Part shown: in pieces, positions 20,744-30,309 of the stretch
Position numbering within the stretch: position 1 is the stretch's first letter
Layout: every line of letters starts with the position of its first letter
NCBI RefSeq assembly: GCF_009789675.1
Contig: NZ_CP046913.1
Coordinates: forward strand, 2,294,001 to 2,358,000
DNA: 64,000 bases
Origin: Paraburkholderia acidisoli
GTDB lineage: Bacteria; Pseudomonadota; Gammaproteobacteria; Burkholderiales; Burkholderiaceae
Direction: 5' to 3'
Position numbers and translations under genes: made by a program
Notes under the pieces: generated by a model
What the model saw: the letters and a program-made list of their open reading frames with translations, nothing else
Database searches by the model: none
Told to the model about the DNA's origin: nothing

Positions 20744-22069
20744 ATGACTCAAGACTCCACCTCCGGCGCGAGCGCCAGCGAAGCGTCGGCCTACGCGCCG
20801 AACCTGCCGGTACCGGACGCGCGCCGCCAGTTCCGCACCGGCGACGCCTTCGCGCTCTGGTTCTCGCTCGGCATCGGCCTGCTGGTCGCGCAGGCGGGCG
20901 CGCTGCTCGTGCCGGGCCTCTCGCTGCCGCACGCGCTCTGGGCGATCGGCATCGGCAGCGTGATCGGCGTCGTGCTGCTCGCGCTCGCGGGCGTGATCGG
21001 CACGGACACGGGCCTGGCCGCCATGTCGTCGCTGCGCCCGACGCTCGGCGTGCGCGGCGCGTCCATTCCGGCCGTCATCAACATGGTGCAACTGGTGGGC
21101 TGGGGCTCGTTCGAGATCATCGTGATGCGCGATTCCGCCGACGCGCTCGCGAAGCAGTCGTTCGGCCTCTCAATGCCGCTCGTCTGGACCGTGATCTTCG
21201 GCGTGCTCGCCACCCTGCTCGCCATCAGCGGCCCGCTCTCGTTCGTGCGGCGCTTCCTGCGCACGTGGGGCATCTGGCTGCTGCTCGCCGGCGCGGCGTG
21301 GCTCACCTACGCGCTGCTCGCGCAGCACGACATCGGCGCGCTCATGCGCCGTCCGGGCACGGGCGAGATGCCGTTCGGCAGCGCCATCGACCTCGTCGTG
21401 GCGATGCCGCTTTCGTGGCTGCCGCTGATCGCCGATTACACGCGCTTCGGCCGCAAGGCGGGCGAAACCTTCCGCGGCACGCTGCTCGGCTACGGCATCG
21501 CGAACCTGTGGTTCTACGCGCTCGGCGCGATCTACGGCCTCGCGGCGGGCGGCGGCGACGCGCTGCTCACCACGGCGCTCGCGCAGGCGGGCGGCGGCTT
21601 CGCGCTGCTGCTCGTGCTGATCGACGAAATCGACAACGCCTTCGCCGACATCCACTCGGCCGCCGTTTCGACCGGCACGTTCTGGTCGCGCGGCAGCGTG
21701 CCCTGGCTTTCGGCCGCGTTCGGCGCGCTCTGCACGCTGATCGGCCTCGTCGTGCCGATGGCGAAGTACGAAAACTTCCTGCTCTTCATTGGCTCGGTGT
21801 TCGCGCCGCTGTTCGGCGTGGTGCTCGCCGATCACTTCATCGTGCGCCGCCGCCGCATCGAAGCGAAGGCGCTCGCCGATCTCAACGGCGTCTACGGCTA
21901 TTCGGGCGGCTGGCACGTGAGCGCGTTCATCGCCTGGGCGCTCGGCATCGGCGCCTATCACGCGCTCAATCAATGGCTGCCGAATCTCGGCGCCACGCTG
22001 CCCGCGCTCGTCGTGGGCGCGGTGTGTTACCTCGTGCTCGCGGGGCGCCGCCGCGCGGCCTACGCGTAA
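20744..22069 (+). CDS. NCS1-family permease (cytosine/hydroxymethylpyrimidine type)
   Basis: 441 aa inner-membrane transporter with about 12 hydrophobic helices. A CAGATG context at 20744 starts MTQDSTSGASASEASAYAPNLPVPDARRQF. The GIGLLVAQAGALLVPGLSLPHAL and NMVQLVGWGSFEIIVMRDSADAL segments, and LPLIADYTRFGRKAGETFRGT in the middle, match the CodB/CytX branch of the nucleobase-cation-symport-1 family. CytX proteins import the thiamine precursor hydroxymethylpyrimidine and often sit under a TPP riboswitch, but I find no such element upstream, so cytosine or another base remains possible. Confidence 0.8.
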   Translation: MTQDSTSGASASEASAYAPNLPVPDARRQFRTGDAFALWFSLGIGLLVAQAGALLVPGLSLPHALWAIGIGSVIGVVLLALAGVIGTDTGLAAMSSLRPTLGVRGASIPAVINMVQLVGWGSFEIIVMRDSADALAKQSFGLSMPLVWTVIFGVLATLLAISGPLSFVRRFLRTWGIWLLLAGAAWLTYALLAQHDIGALMRRPGTGEMPFGSAIDLVVAMPLSWLPLIADYTRFGRKAGETFRGTLLGYGIANLWFYALGAIYGLAAGGGDALLTTALAQAGGGFALLLVLIDEIDNAFADIHSAAVSTGTFWSRGSVPWLSAAFGALCTLIGLVVPMAKYENFLLFIGSVFAPLFGVVLADHFIVRRRRIEAKALADLNGVYGYSGGWHVSAFIAWALGIGAYHALNQWLPNLGATLPALVVGAVCYLVLAGRRRAAYA

Positions 22070-22103
22070 CGCGCGCGGTCTTCCGCGTTGGCATCGACGC
22101 AAT

Positions 22104-22138
22104 AAAAAAACGCCACGCTTCGTTAGCGTGGCGTTTTC
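22104..22138. terminator. Bidirectional terminator between the NCS1 permease gene and bioB
   Basis: AAAAAAACGCCACGCT, loop TCGTT, AGCGTGGCGTTTT. An 11-bp perfect stem with A and T tracts on both sides, serving two convergent genes. Confidence 0.9.
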
Positions 22139-22182
22139 GTTTTCAGCGCCGATCCAGCACGCGAGTCAGCGCGAAACGGACC

Positions 22183-23271
22183 TTACTCGCGGTGGCCGCA
22201 ACCGCCGTGCGAGTGACCGTGATGCGCGTGATCGTGGCCATGTTCGTCGGCGGGCAGATGCTGCGCGGCCTGCGCGCTGATGCCCAGACGCTGCAGCAGC
22301 TTGCGGTCGGCTTCGGCTTGCGGGTTGCTCGTCGTGAGCAGCTGGTCGCCGTAGAAAATCGAGTTCGCGCCCGCCATGAAGCACAGCGCCTGGAGCGCGT
22401 CGTCCATCTGCTCGCGGCCCGCCGAAAGACGCACCATCGCCTTCGGCATGGTGATGCGCGCCACGGCGATCGTGCGCACGAATTCGAACGGATCGAGCGG
22501 CTCGGTGCCGTCGAGCGGCGTGCCGCTCACCTGCACGAGATTGTTGATGGGCACCGACTCCGGGTACGGCTCCATGTTCGCGAGCTGCGCGATCAGGCCC
22601 GCGCGTTCGCGACGCGACTCGCCCATGCCGACGATACCGCCGCAGCACACGTTGATGCCCGCGTCGCGCACGCGCTCGAGCGTTTCCAGACGATCTTCGT
22701 AAGTGCGCGTGGTGATGATCTTGCCGTAGTACTCCGGCGAGGTATCGAGATTGTGGTTGTAGTAGTCGAGGCCCGCGTCGGCGAGCGCCTTCGCCTGGTG
22801 ATCTTCGAGCATGCCCAGCGTCACGCAGGTTTCGAGGCCCATGGCCTTCACGCCGCGAATCATGTCCTTGATCGGCTCGAGGTGACGATCCTTCGGATTG
22901 CGCCACGCCGCGCCCATGCAGAAGCGCGTCGCGCCGTTGGACTTGGCCGCGCGTGCGGCGTCCAGCACGGCGTCCACGGCCATCAGCTTGCCGGCTTCGA
23001 GTTCGGTTTCGTAGTGCGACGACTGCGGGCAGTACGCGCAGTCTTCCTCGCAGCCGCCCGTCTTGATCGAGAGCAGCGTGGAAAGCTGCACGGCGTTCGC
23101 GTCGAAGTGCTCGCGATGCACTTGCTGCGCGCGGAAAATCAGGTCGTTGAACGGCAGCTCGTAGAGCGCGGCGACGTCGGCGACTTTCCAGCGCGCGGCG
23201 GCTTCGGCCGCGGCCTGCGCGCTCGGCGCGGTGGACTTGAGCGAAGTGAGGTCGATGTGGGTTTGCGTCAT
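22183..23271 (-). CDS. bioB: Biotin synthase with His-rich C-terminal tail
   Basis: 362 aa radical-SAM enzyme that inserts sulfur into dethiobiotin, the last step of biotin synthesis. The cluster motif C-EED-C-AY-C is near residue 70, followed by [35 protein letters not shown] and [13 protein letters not shown] blocks are all as in the family. The protein ends in a 20-odd residue tail of about nine His with Gly, Asp and Cys ([17 protein letters not shown]), absent from the 346-aa E. coli enzyme. The ATG at 23271 gives [13 protein letters not shown]. Last gene of bioA-bioF-bioD-bioB, 38 bp after bioD. Confidence 0.95.
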   Translation of the reverse strand: MTQTHIDLTSLKSTAPSAQAAAEAAARWKVADVAALYELPFNDLIFRAQQVHREHFDANAVQLSTLLSIKTGGCEEDCAYCPQSSHYETELEAGKLMAVDAVLDAARAAKSNGATRFCMGAAWRNPKDRHLEPIKDMIRGVKAMGLETCVTLGMLEDHQAKALADAGLDYYNHNLDTSPEYYGKIITTRTYEDRLETLERVRDAGINVCCGGIVGMGESRRERAGLIAQLANMEPYPESVPINNLVQVSGTPLDGTEPLDPFEFVRTIAVARITMPKAMVRLSAGREQMDDALQALCFMAGANSIFYGDQLLTTSNPQAEADRKLLQRLGISAQAAQHLPADEHGHDHAHHGHSHGGCGHRE

Positions 23272-23309
23272 GTTGTCGTGATCCTTCGGGACGTTTTGAC
23301 TGTTTAGCG

Positions 23310-24068
23310 TCAGGACGCGTTGCCGCGCGCGGCCGGGTCGGCGAGGCGTGCGAGCAAGACGTCGATATTCAGATGCGCCGCGGCCTGGTCGGCGAGCGTG
23401 CCGGACGCCAGCGAAGCATCGCGCAGATTCGGGACCACGCCGAGCAGTGGCGCGCCGTATTGCGCGGCGAGACGTTCGCGCAGCGCCTCGATGTTTTCGT
23501 CGGGGAACGTCATGGCCGGGTCGATACGGTTCGCGACCCAGCCCGCGAGCGGCAGGCCGCGCGCGGCGATCGCCTCGGCCGTGAGCAGCGCATGGCTGAT
23601 GCAGCCGAGCCGCATGCCCACCACGAGCACCACGGGCAGCCCGAGCGCCACGGCGAGATCGGCCGTGTCGTGTTCCTGCGTGAGCGGCACGCGAAACCCG
23701 CCCACGCCTTCCACCACCACCGTGTCGGCGCGCGTGCACGCCTCGCGATGGCAAGCGACGATGCGCGCCATGTCGAGCGTCACGCCTTCGAGCGCGGCGG
23801 CGATATGCGGCGCGGCCGGTTCCTTCAGCAGAAACGGCGTGCGAATTTCGGGCGGCAGCAGCACGCTCGCGGCGGCGTCGAGTTGATCGGCGTCTTCGTT
23901 GTGCCAGACGCCGTCGCGCTCGTAGGCGCCCGCGGCGATCGGCTTGAGCGCCGTCGCGCGCAGGCCCGCGCGCGCGAGGCCGCGCAACAGCGCCGCGCTC
24001 ACGAAGGTCTTGCCGATCTCGGTATCGGTGCCGGTGACGAAGAGCGAAAGCGTTGCGTTGCGCGTCAT
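23310..24068 (-). CDS. bioD: ATP-dependent dethiobiotin synthetase
   Basis: 252 aa enzyme that closes the ureido ring of 7,8-diaminopelargonate with CO2 and ATP. The P-loop [19 protein letters not shown] lies at residues 10-28, with ALKPIAAGA next and the catalytic Lys in [16 protein letters not shown] near 118 matches the EGAGG-type Mg/phosphate site, with Val in place of the usual Ala. Its ATG overlaps the bioF stop (ATGA), showing translational coupling within the bio operon. Confidence 0.95.
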   Translation of the reverse strand: MTRNATLSLFVTGTDTEIGKTFVSAALLRGLARAGLRATALKPIAAGAYERDGVWHNEDADQLDAAASVLLPPEIRTPFLLKEPAAPHIAAALEGVTLDMARIVACHREACTRADTVVVEGVGGFRVPLTQEHDTADLAVALGLPVVLVVGMRLGCISHALLTAEAIAARGLPLAGWVANRIDPAMTFPDENIEALRERLAAQYGAPLLGVVPNLRDASLASGTLADQAAAHLNIDVLLARLADPAARGNAS

Positions 24069-25261
24069 GCGGCACACTCCCGCGCCTCGAGGCTCGCGCG
24101 CTGGAACGCGGCGTCGAGCTGGTCGAGATCGGCTTCCGAATGCGCGGCCGAAAGCGAAATGCGCAAACGCGAGGTGCCTTCGGGCACCGTTGGCGGACGA
24201 ATGGCGGGCACCCACAGGCCGTCGCGTTCGAGCGCCGCCTGCAGCGCGAGCGTCGCGTCGTTCGCGCCGATCACGAGCGGCTGCACGGCCGTGTGCGAAT
24301 CCACGGGCTGCCAGCGGGTTTGCGCGAGCAACGCGCGCGTGCGCGCGATGAGCCGCGTGAGATGCGCGCGGCGCGCGTCGCCCTCTTCGCCCGCGATCAA
24401 ACGCAGGCTCGCGGACACAGCATGCGCGACCGCCGGCGAGGACGCCGTGGTGAAGATGTACGGACGCGCGCGCTGCACGAGCCATTCGATCACGGTCTCG
24501 TGCGCGCAGACGAACGCGCCCGACACACCCGCCGCCTTGCCGAGCGTGCCGACCAGCACGAGGTGTTTCGAGCGCAGCGCCGCGTGCGCGAGCGCGCCGC
24601 GCCCTTGCGGGCCGAGCACGCCGAAGCCGTGCGCGTCGTCGAGCACGAGCCACGCGCCATGACGTTCCGCGAGTCCGAGCAGACGCGCGAGCGGCGCGAC
24701 GTCGCCGTCCATGCTGAACACCGTGTCGCTCACGATGAGCTTGGCCGGCGCGTCCGAGGCTTCGAGCCGCGCCGCCAGCGCATCGACATCGGCATGCGGA
24801 TAAATCTCGATCTGCGCCCGCGAGAGCCGCGCGCCGTCGATCAGCGAGGCGTGATTGAGCGAATCGGAAAAGATCGTCGTGCCGCGATCCGCGAGCGCGG
24901 TGAGCACGGCGAGATTCGCCATGTAACCGGTGCTGAAGTACAGCGCGCGCGGCGCGTCGACGAAGGTGCCCGCGAATGCGGCGAGATCGTCCTCGAGTTG
25001 CGCGTGCGCGCGCGAATGACCGCCCAGCAGGTGCGAACCGCCGCTGCCCGCGCCGTAACGCTGCGCGCCTTCGGCGAGCGCGGCCACGAGCTGCGGATGC
25101 GCGGCGAGGCCGAGATAGTCGTTGCTCGCGAAACCGATCGTCGCGCGGCCGTCCACCTGCATGTGCGCGCTGCACGGCGTGTCGGCGGTGCGGCGGCGGC
25201 GGCGCAAACCGCGCGCGTCGATCTCGCGCAGGCCTCGTTCGAGCGTATCAAGCAGCGTCAT
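24065..25261 (-). CDS. bioF: 8-amino-7-oxononanoate synthase
   Basis: 398 aa PLP enzyme that condenses pimeloyl-ACP (or -CoA) with alanine. [17 protein letters not shown] near 45-60 is the standard start of the fold, [18 protein letters not shown] follows, and [13 protein letters not shown] holds the PLP-ring Asp and His. The Schiff-base lysine is in [17 protein letters not shown] near 243. Stop overlaps the bioD start by 4 bases, and its ATG overlaps the bioA stop by 1 base. Confidence 0.95.
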   Translation of the reverse strand: MTLLDTLERGLREIDARGLRRRRRTADTPCSAHMQVDGRATIGFASNDYLGLAAHPQLVAALAEGAQRYGAGSGGSHLLGGHSRAHAQLEDDLAAFAGTFVDAPRALYFSTGYMANLAVLTALADRGTTIFSDSLNHASLIDGARLSRAQIEIYPHADVDALAARLEASDAPAKLIVSDTVFSMDGDVAPLARLLGLAERHGAWLVLDDAHGFGVLGPQGRGALAHAALRSKHLVLVGTLGKAAGVSGAFVCAHETVIEWLVQRARPYIFTTASSPAVAHAVSASLRLIAGEEGDARRAHLTRLIARTRALLAQTRWQPVDSHTAVQPLVIGANDATLALQAALERDGLWVPAIRPPTVPEGTSRLRISLSAAHSEADLDQLDAAFQRASLEARECAA

Positions 25262-26625
25262 CACAGGTCCTCCGCAACGGTGGCGTCGAAGGTGTCGCGC
25301 GTGCGCGCGGCAAGCAGCGCTTGCGTTTCGGCGTCCAGAATGTAAGGCGGCATGACGTAGACGGTCGTGCCGATCGGGCGCAGCAGCAGTTCGCGCTGCA
25401 ACGCGTGTTCGAAGAAGCGGCGCGAGAACGTGGCAGCGCGCCGCGGGTCGGCGAGCGCCACGTCGAACGCGAGGATCGTGCCGCACTGGCGCAGGTCGCG
25501 CACGAGCGGATGCGCTTCGAGCGGCGCGAACGCCGCGCGCAATTGCGCCGATTTGCGCGCGTTCGCGGCGAGCACGTCGTCGCGCTCGATCAGGTCGAGC
25601 GTCGCGAGCGCCGCGCGGCACGCGAGCGGATTGCCCGTGTACGAGTGCGAGTGCAGGAAGCCGCGCGTGGTGTCGTCGTCGTAGAACGCGCCGTAGATGT
25701 CGTCGCTCGACAGCACGATCGAGAGCGGCAGATACCCGCCGCTGATGCCCTTCGAAAGCGTGAGCAGATCCGGCCAGATGCCCGCCTGCTCGCACGCGAA
25801 GAACGTGCCGGTGCGCCCGCAGCCCACGGCGATCTCGTCGGCGATCAGATGCACGCGGTGACGGTCGCAGAGCGCGCGCAGGCCTTGCAGATACGCGGGA
25901 TCGTGCATCGCCATGCCGGCCGCGCATTGCACGAGCGGCTCGACGATCAGCGCGGCAATGCGCCCGTCGCGCTCGGCGAACAGGCGCTCGACGTCGGCGA
26001 GCGCGCGCGCCGCCACGTCGGCCGCGGTTTCGCCGGGCTGCGCGAGGCGCGCGTCGGGCGAAGCGACCACGTGCGCGTGATGCAGCAGCGGATCGTAAGC
26101 ATCCCGAAACAGCTTCACGTCGGTCACGCCGAGCGCGCCGATGGTCTCGCCGTGATAGCTGTTGGCGAGGCAGACGAACTCGCGCTTGCCGGTCTCGCCG
26201 CGATTGCGCCACGCGTGAAAGCTCATCTTCAACGCGATCTCGACCGCCGAAGCGCCATCGGACGCGAAGAACGCATGGCCGAGCGTGTGGTTCGTGCGCG
26301 CGGCCAGCCGCTCGGCCAGCTCGACGGCGGGCTCGTGCGTGCAGCCCGCGAGCATCACGTGTTCGAGCGTGTCGAGCTGCGCCTTGAGCGCGGCGTTGAT
26401 CGACGGATTGGCGTGGCCGAACAGATTGACCCACCACGAGCTGATCGCGTCGAGATAACGGCGGCCTTCGCGGTCGTAGAGCCACGGGCCTTCGCCGCGC
26501 GCGACGGCCACGAGCGGCACGCGCTCGTGGTGCTTCATCTGGGTGCAGGGGTGCCACACGGCGCGCAGGCTGCGAGCGATCCAGTCGTGCGCGTCGCCGG
26601 GGGCGGAATTCGGGTGCAGATTCAA
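25261..26625 (-). CDS. bioA: Adenosylmethionine-8-amino-7-oxononanoate aminotransferase
   Basis: 454 aa class III aminotransferase using S-adenosylmethionine as amino donor to make diaminopelargonate. [21 protein letters not shown] at the N-terminus is the family hallmark. [17 protein letters not shown], the [15 protein letters not shown] segment with the PLP Asp, and [16 protein letters not shown] with the Schiff-base Lys are all present. Start choice: TTG at 26625 ([15 protein letters not shown]) has a CGGAG site and agrees with family length. The first ATG (26703) would add 26 residues resembling leader sequence. First gene of the bioAFDB operon. Confidence 0.93.
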   Translation of the reverse strand: MNLHPNSAPGDAHDWIARSLRAVWHPCTQMKHHERVPLVAVARGEGPWLYDREGRRYLDAISSWWVNLFGHANPSINAALKAQLDTLEHVMLAGCTHEPAVELAERLAARTNHTLGHAFFASDGASAVEIALKMSFHAWRNRGETGKREFVCLANSYHGETIGALGVTDVKLFRDAYDPLLHHAHVVASPDARLAQPGETAADVAARALADVERLFAERDGRIAALIVEPLVQCAAGMAMHDPAYLQGLRALCDRHRVHLIADEIAVGCGRTGTFFACEQAGIWPDLLTLSKGISGGYLPLSIVLSSDDIYGAFYDDDTTRGFLHSHSYTGNPLACRAALATLDLIERDDVLAANARKSAQLRAAFAPLEAHPLVRDLRQCGTILAFDVALADPRRAATFSRRFFEHALQRELLLRPIGTTVYVMPPYILDAETQALLAARTRDTFDATVAEDL

Positions 26626-27023
26626 GTACGGCTCCGGAAACAACAGCGGGCCGAGATTAGCGCGTTCGCCGCCGCATTGCACTACCCCGGAAAACAGCGC
26701 CAAAGCCCTGCCGGCGCGGGGTTGCGCGGGGTTCGGCGCCGCTTTCGGCTGTTATATCGAAAAGGCCGGAAATGCCCGGAGATAGCGACGACAAAGTGAA
26801 CCCGCCTTATGCAAAAAAATCTGCGGCGCGGCGGAAAACGGCGCGGGGCGGGTAACGCGGGCGAGAATTTTGGCGCGCGTTGGCGCCCGGCCGAGGCGCG
26901 GCTGGACGATGGCCGAACGCGCCGGAGCCGCGCCATCGACGGAAAAAGCCGGACGCAAAAACGCCGGGCGGCTCGCGAAGGAGCCGCCCGGGTCAGGAAA
27001 CGTGTGGGTCAAGCCGCGCGAAC
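26626..27023 (-). other. Intergenic region upstream of bioA
   Basis: About 400 bp with the bioA promoter and, at its far end, the terminator of the hydrolase gene (26956-26991). I did not find a clear BirA-type long dyad. AT-rich DNA near 26745-26825 (TTATATCG, ATGCAAAAAAATC) is the likely promoter area. No gene seen. Confidence 0.3.
26956..26991 (-). terminator. Terminator of the alpha/beta hydrolase gene
   Basis: Minus-strand CCGGGCGGCTC, loop CTTCGC, GAGCCGCCCGG, then CGTTTTTGCG. An 11-bp perfect stem 32 nt after the hydrolase stop. Confidence 0.88.
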
Positions 27024-28439
27024 TTAACGGCTGGCCAGCGAGTGCGAGTTGTCGGCGGCGTTGTTGTCCGTCGATGCCGTGGCGGCGGGCGCGGCGTCCT
27101 TGCCGCCGTTCGCGCCGTTTTGCGCCGTGGTGGCGGCCGTGTCGTCATTCCAGACCACCGTTTCGTTCACCGCGTAGAGGCGGCACGGGTCCGAGCTGTG
27201 CTTTTCGCAGTTCGAGATGGCGACGTTCATCGGGTTGTCGCCGCCTTCGGCCCACGACCAGGCGCCCGAGTCGGACACCGCGAACGCGCGGCTCGAGTAC
27301 TGCTTGAGGAAGTTGCGGTAGCCGTCGCGGCCGGCCTGATCGAGGAACGGCACGGCGCCGACCGAATCGATCGAGGCGTAGCCCGTGCCGTGCGGCGCGG
27401 CGGGCGTGTTCACGCGATACTGCACCGCCGTGGGCAGGCCCGCCGAGGCGAGGAACGCTTCGACCGTGGGCCACCAGATCTTCACGCCGTCACGGTCGCC
27501 GACCAGACGATGCGCGTCGTTCTTGTACGAACCGAAGTCGACGAGCTTGGCAACCGCTGCCGGACGGTCCTCGCCGCCTTGCGCGCCCTCGTAAGCCGCG
27601 AACATTTTCGTGACGAGATCGCGCGACCACACCGAGTCGTTGTCGCCGTAGAGCCAGAGCGAGGCCACGCGAGCCTTGCCGCCGTATGCGCCGAACGCTT
27701 GCGTCAGATTGCCCTGCCAGCCTGTGCAGGCGTCCTGGCGCAGGCCACCCGAGAAGTTGATGAGCGCGCGCACGCCCTTGGCGGCTTCGGTGCCGTAGGC
27801 CATGGTCGCGAGGCCGCCGTGCGAGGTGCCCGCCACGACGATCTGGTTGGGGTCCACGTACGACTGCTTCGACATGTACGCGACCGTCGCCGCCACATCC
27901 GACGCCTGGCCGAGACCGTTGCTCGCCACGTCGCAGCCGTCCTGCTGATAAGTGCCGCCGGAATCGGCGAAGCCCTGGCGGTTGGGTGCCACGACCACGT
28001 AGCCGCGGCGCACGAATTCGCGCGCGAACGACAGCGGGTCGCTGCGCGTTTGCAGGCGCGGGTCGCCGGGAATCTTGCCGTGATTGAACACGACCATGGG
28101 GAACGGGCCGGGGCCGTCCGGGCGATAGATCGTGGTTTCGAGCGTGACGTCGCCCGATGCGTCGACGGGAACGCGGATCACCTGCTCGTTGAGATCGGCG
28201 CGCACGGCCGGGAGATAGGCGTCGTCGAGCGCGATGCGCGGCACGTTGGCGTTGCCGAGCGGGCCGCCCGCGAGCGCGGCGCGCGCGGTGTCACGCGACT
28301 GGGCAGCTTGCGCATTGGCATTGGCCGCGGCCGTAGCGCCCCTGGCGGCCGACTCGGCCAGCGGCGCAGCGTGAGCCACCGAAACCAGGCACGTGGTGCC
28401 GGCTACGACCCATCCGGTAAGAAGCTTCCTGAACGCCAT
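27024..28439 (-). CDS. Exported alpha/beta hydrolase (dienelactone-hydrolase-like)
   Basis: 471 aa from the ATG at 28439. The first 25 residues (MAFRKLLTGWVVAGTTCLVSVAHAAP) form a Sec signal peptide with AHA-A site, so the enzyme is periplasmic or secreted. An Ala-rich stretch follows, then FPMVVFNHGKIPGDPR (oxyanion HG). The nucleophile elbow is VVAGTSHGGLATMAYG (G-x-S-x-G), and the catalytic His may be in KNDAHRLVGD. An unusual C-terminal region of about 100 residues with CEKHSSDPCRLY ends in a disordered Ala/Asn/Thr tail. The substrate is unknown: ester, lactone or peptide. Monocistronic with its own terminator. Confidence 0.75.
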   Translation of the reverse strand: MAFRKLLTGWVVAGTTCLVSVAHAAPLAESAARGATAAANANAQAAQSRDTARAALAGGPLGNANVPRIALDDAYLPAVRADLNEQVIRVPVDASGDVTLETTIYRPDGPGPFPMVVFNHGKIPGDPRLQTRSDPLSFAREFVRRGYVVVAPNRQGFADSGGTYQQDGCDVASNGLGQASDVAATVAYMSKQSYVDPNQIVVAGTSHGGLATMAYGTEAAKGVRALINFSGGLRQDACTGWQGNLTQAFGAYGGKARVASLWLYGDNDSVWSRDLVTKMFAAYEGAQGGEDRPAAVAKLVDFGSYKNDAHRLVGDRDGVKIWWPTVEAFLASAGLPTAVQYRVNTPAAPHGTGYASIDSVGAVPFLDQAGRDGYRNFLKQYSSRAFAVSDSGAWSWAEGGDNPMNVAISNCEKHSSDPCRLYAVNETVVWNDDTAATTAQNGANGGKDAAPAATASTDNNAADNSHSLASR

Positions 28440-29010
28440 GCGCAACACCACCTGCAAAAAAACCTGCCGAGAATCTGACTTGCCGCCGGTCGAATCCGTT
28501 GCACGCACAACGAATCACCGTGGCGCATGGCTCGAAAGCCAGGCGCTGGCACATGACCCGTCTCGGGGGAAGTAAAACCGACCGGAATACTTGCGCGGCG
28601 CAGTTCCTGTCGATCAGACCCGCCGCCAGCCTTCGCTCGCAACCCGCTTTAGACGCTGCGTGAAAAAGCTTTTCACTACGCGCTTACGTGCTGGAACGAA
28701 CACCGTGATTCGATACTCGCACGACAAATAATTGTTGTGCAATTCAGGGGTTACCCGGCATAACGCGTGCCAACGCCGCGCAAGCCTTGCTGCGCGGCGC
28801 ATCGGCAAAACAGTAAGCGACGGGAAAGGCGAAAAAGATTAAAAAGGTCGCGAAATCAGGCGTCGCGTGCGGCCAACAGAGGCGGTTCTGGTGCAAGCGT
28901 GCCTCTTAAAGAGGCGCTGTTCTGCACGGTTTTCGAACGTTGAATAATCGGTAATAAGCGGATTTAATACGGTCGTTTATTTGCCGCGTCAAATAAAATC
29001 CCGCGCCGTT
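28440..29010. other. Intergenic region with two dyads between hydrolase and ychJ genes
   Basis: 571 bp, notably AT-richer than its surroundings in 28840-29000. Contains GTGAAAA-AGC-TTTTCAC at 28660-28676 and GCACGACAA-ATAA-TTGTTGTGC at 28719-28740. These lie about 230-300 bp before the hydrolase start and may be regulator sites. No coding sequence is convincing. Confidence 0.4.
28719..28740 (-). promoter_or_regulatory. Imperfect dyad, candidate operator upstream of hydrolase gene
   Basis: 22 bp inverted repeat with nine-base arms (one mismatch pair) around an ATAA centre, in an AT-rich patch. Size and symmetry fit a TetR- or LysR-like site, but there is no nearby regulator gene on the same unit. 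Confidence 0.3.
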
Positions 29011-29463
29011 TCAGCGCGAATCGACATCGCCTTCGACATAACGCCAGCGGCCGTCGCTTTCGCGTGTGAAACGACTCGTTTCATGCAGACGAAACGCGCG
29101 GCCGCCGGTTTTGTAGCGCGCGACGAATTCGACGATCGCGTGCGTCTCGTCCGTCTGTTCGTGGCGTTTGACGGCGAGACCGAGCCAGCGCGGCGCATCG
29201 GGTGCGGCGGGGTCGACCTCGAGGTCGGCGGGACAGGTTTGCGGCGCCCACGTCGCACGCAGGTACGCCACGTCGCCGAGCACATACGCCGTGTAGCGCG
29301 AGCGCATGAGTTCGAGCGCGCTGGCGGGCACGGCGTGATCGTCGATAAAGCGGCCGCAACATGCCGCATAGCGCGGCGGTTTCCCGTTCGCCTTGAGATT
29401 CGGCGCGGCGCCGCCGCAGGGACAATCGGCGGGCCGGGCGGCGCGCGGGGTATCGGCGTTCAT
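29011..29463 (-). CDS. YchJ-family (UPF0225) protein
   Basis: 150 aa. The N-terminal SEC-C-like metal-binding motif reads C-P-C-G ... A-A-C-C-G-R-F-I between residues 14 and 40. The NTF2-like YchJ middle follows with ALELMRSRYTAYVLGDVAYLRATW, and the protein ends HETSRFTRESDGRWRYVEGD. The second SEC-C motif found at the C-terminus of E. coli YchJ is absent, as is usual in Burkholderia. The function is unknown. It lies 53 bp after the SDR gene on the same strand and could be co-transcribed. Confidence 0.88.
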   Translation of the reverse strand: MNADTPRAARPADCPCGGAAPNLKANGKPPRYAACCGRFIDDHAVPASALELMRSRYTAYVLGDVAYLRATWAPQTCPADLEVDPAAPDAPRWLGLAVKRHEQTDETHAIVEFVARYKTGGRAFRLHETSRFTRESDGRWRYVEGDVDSR

Positions 29464-29516
29464 TGCATTCGGATAGAAACGAGAAGGCGCACAGCGTAGC
29501 GCAACGGCGCCCCGCC

Positions 29517-30194
29517 TTACCAGTCCAGTTCGGTGCCGTCGTACTGGAAGAAGCGGCCGTTGAACACGTCGCGCGCGGCGGCGGCCTCGGCGAGCACCTC
29601 GCGCATGCCGGCCACGCTCGCCGCCACGTCGATGGCCGCGTGCGAGCCGCCCATATCTGTGCGCACCCAGCCCGGATGCAGCGAGACGCAGGTGGCGCGG
29701 CGCGTTTGCAGCGCGGTCACCTTGAGCACGTCGTTGAGCGCGGCCTTGCTCGCGCGATAGAGCCAGCCCGTCGTGCCGGTGGTCATCGAGATGCTGCCCA
29801 TGCGGCTCGACATCACCGCCAGCACGCCATGCGCCGCTTCCACGAGCGGCAGCACCGTGGGAATCAGTTGCATCGGGCCGCGCACGTTGGTGCTCATGAC
29901 GTGATCGAAGTCTTCCGCCGTGACGGTTTCGACGCCTTCGGTGCGCGGGCCGTACACGCCCGAATTGATGAGCGCCACGTCGATACGCTCGCCGTCGAGC
30001 TTCCAGCCGAGCGCCGCGATCTCTTCCGGCCGCGTGATGTCGAGCGCGAACGGTTGCGCGCCCGCGTCGCGCAGCGCGTCGAGCGCTTCGGGCGAACGCG
30101 CCGTGGCCAGCACGCGCCAGCCCGACTTCCGGTATTGATGCACGAATTCGATACCGAGCCCGCGCGAGGCTCCCACGATCAACGCTGTTTTCAT
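29517..30194 (-). CDS. Short-chain dehydrogenase/reductase
   Basis: 225 aa NAD(P)-dependent oxidoreductase. The cofactor-binding T-x-x-x-G-x-x-x-G-x-G pattern appears as ALIVGASRGLG at residues 4-14, with TARS in the next strand suggesting NADPH preference. The LINSG block replaces the typical NNAG. The catalytic Ser-Tyr-Lys set is in VMSSRMGSI and GWLYRASKAAL. Substrate unknown. It sits 115 bp downstream of the thiolase gene on the same strand, so the two may share a transcript. Confidence 0.87.
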   Translation of the reverse strand: MKTALIVGASRGLGIEFVHQYRKSGWRVLATARSPEALDALRDAGAQPFALDITRPEEIAALGWKLDGERIDVALINSGVYGPRTEGVETVTAEDFDHVMSTNVRGPMQLIPTVLPLVEAAHGVLAVMSSRMGSISMTTGTTGWLYRASKAALNDVLKVTALQTRRATCVSLHPGWVRTDMGGSHAAIDVAASVAGMREVLAEAAAARDVFNGRFFQYDGTELDW

Positions 30195-30309
30195 CTCGCC
30201 ACCTTGTTTGCTTGCCGCGGCTCGTGGCCATGCGCGAACTTCCGTGCCATGGCGCCGCGTGCGGTCTTGCCGTGCGCCGCCTCCCTGCGGCGCACGTTCA
30301 GGCGCAAGC

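Noticed and set aside
26626..26703. Extended N-terminus of BioA from the ATG at 26703
   Set aside because: The 26 extra residues do not match the family start, while TTG at 26625 has a suitable ribosome site and leads into the conserved region.
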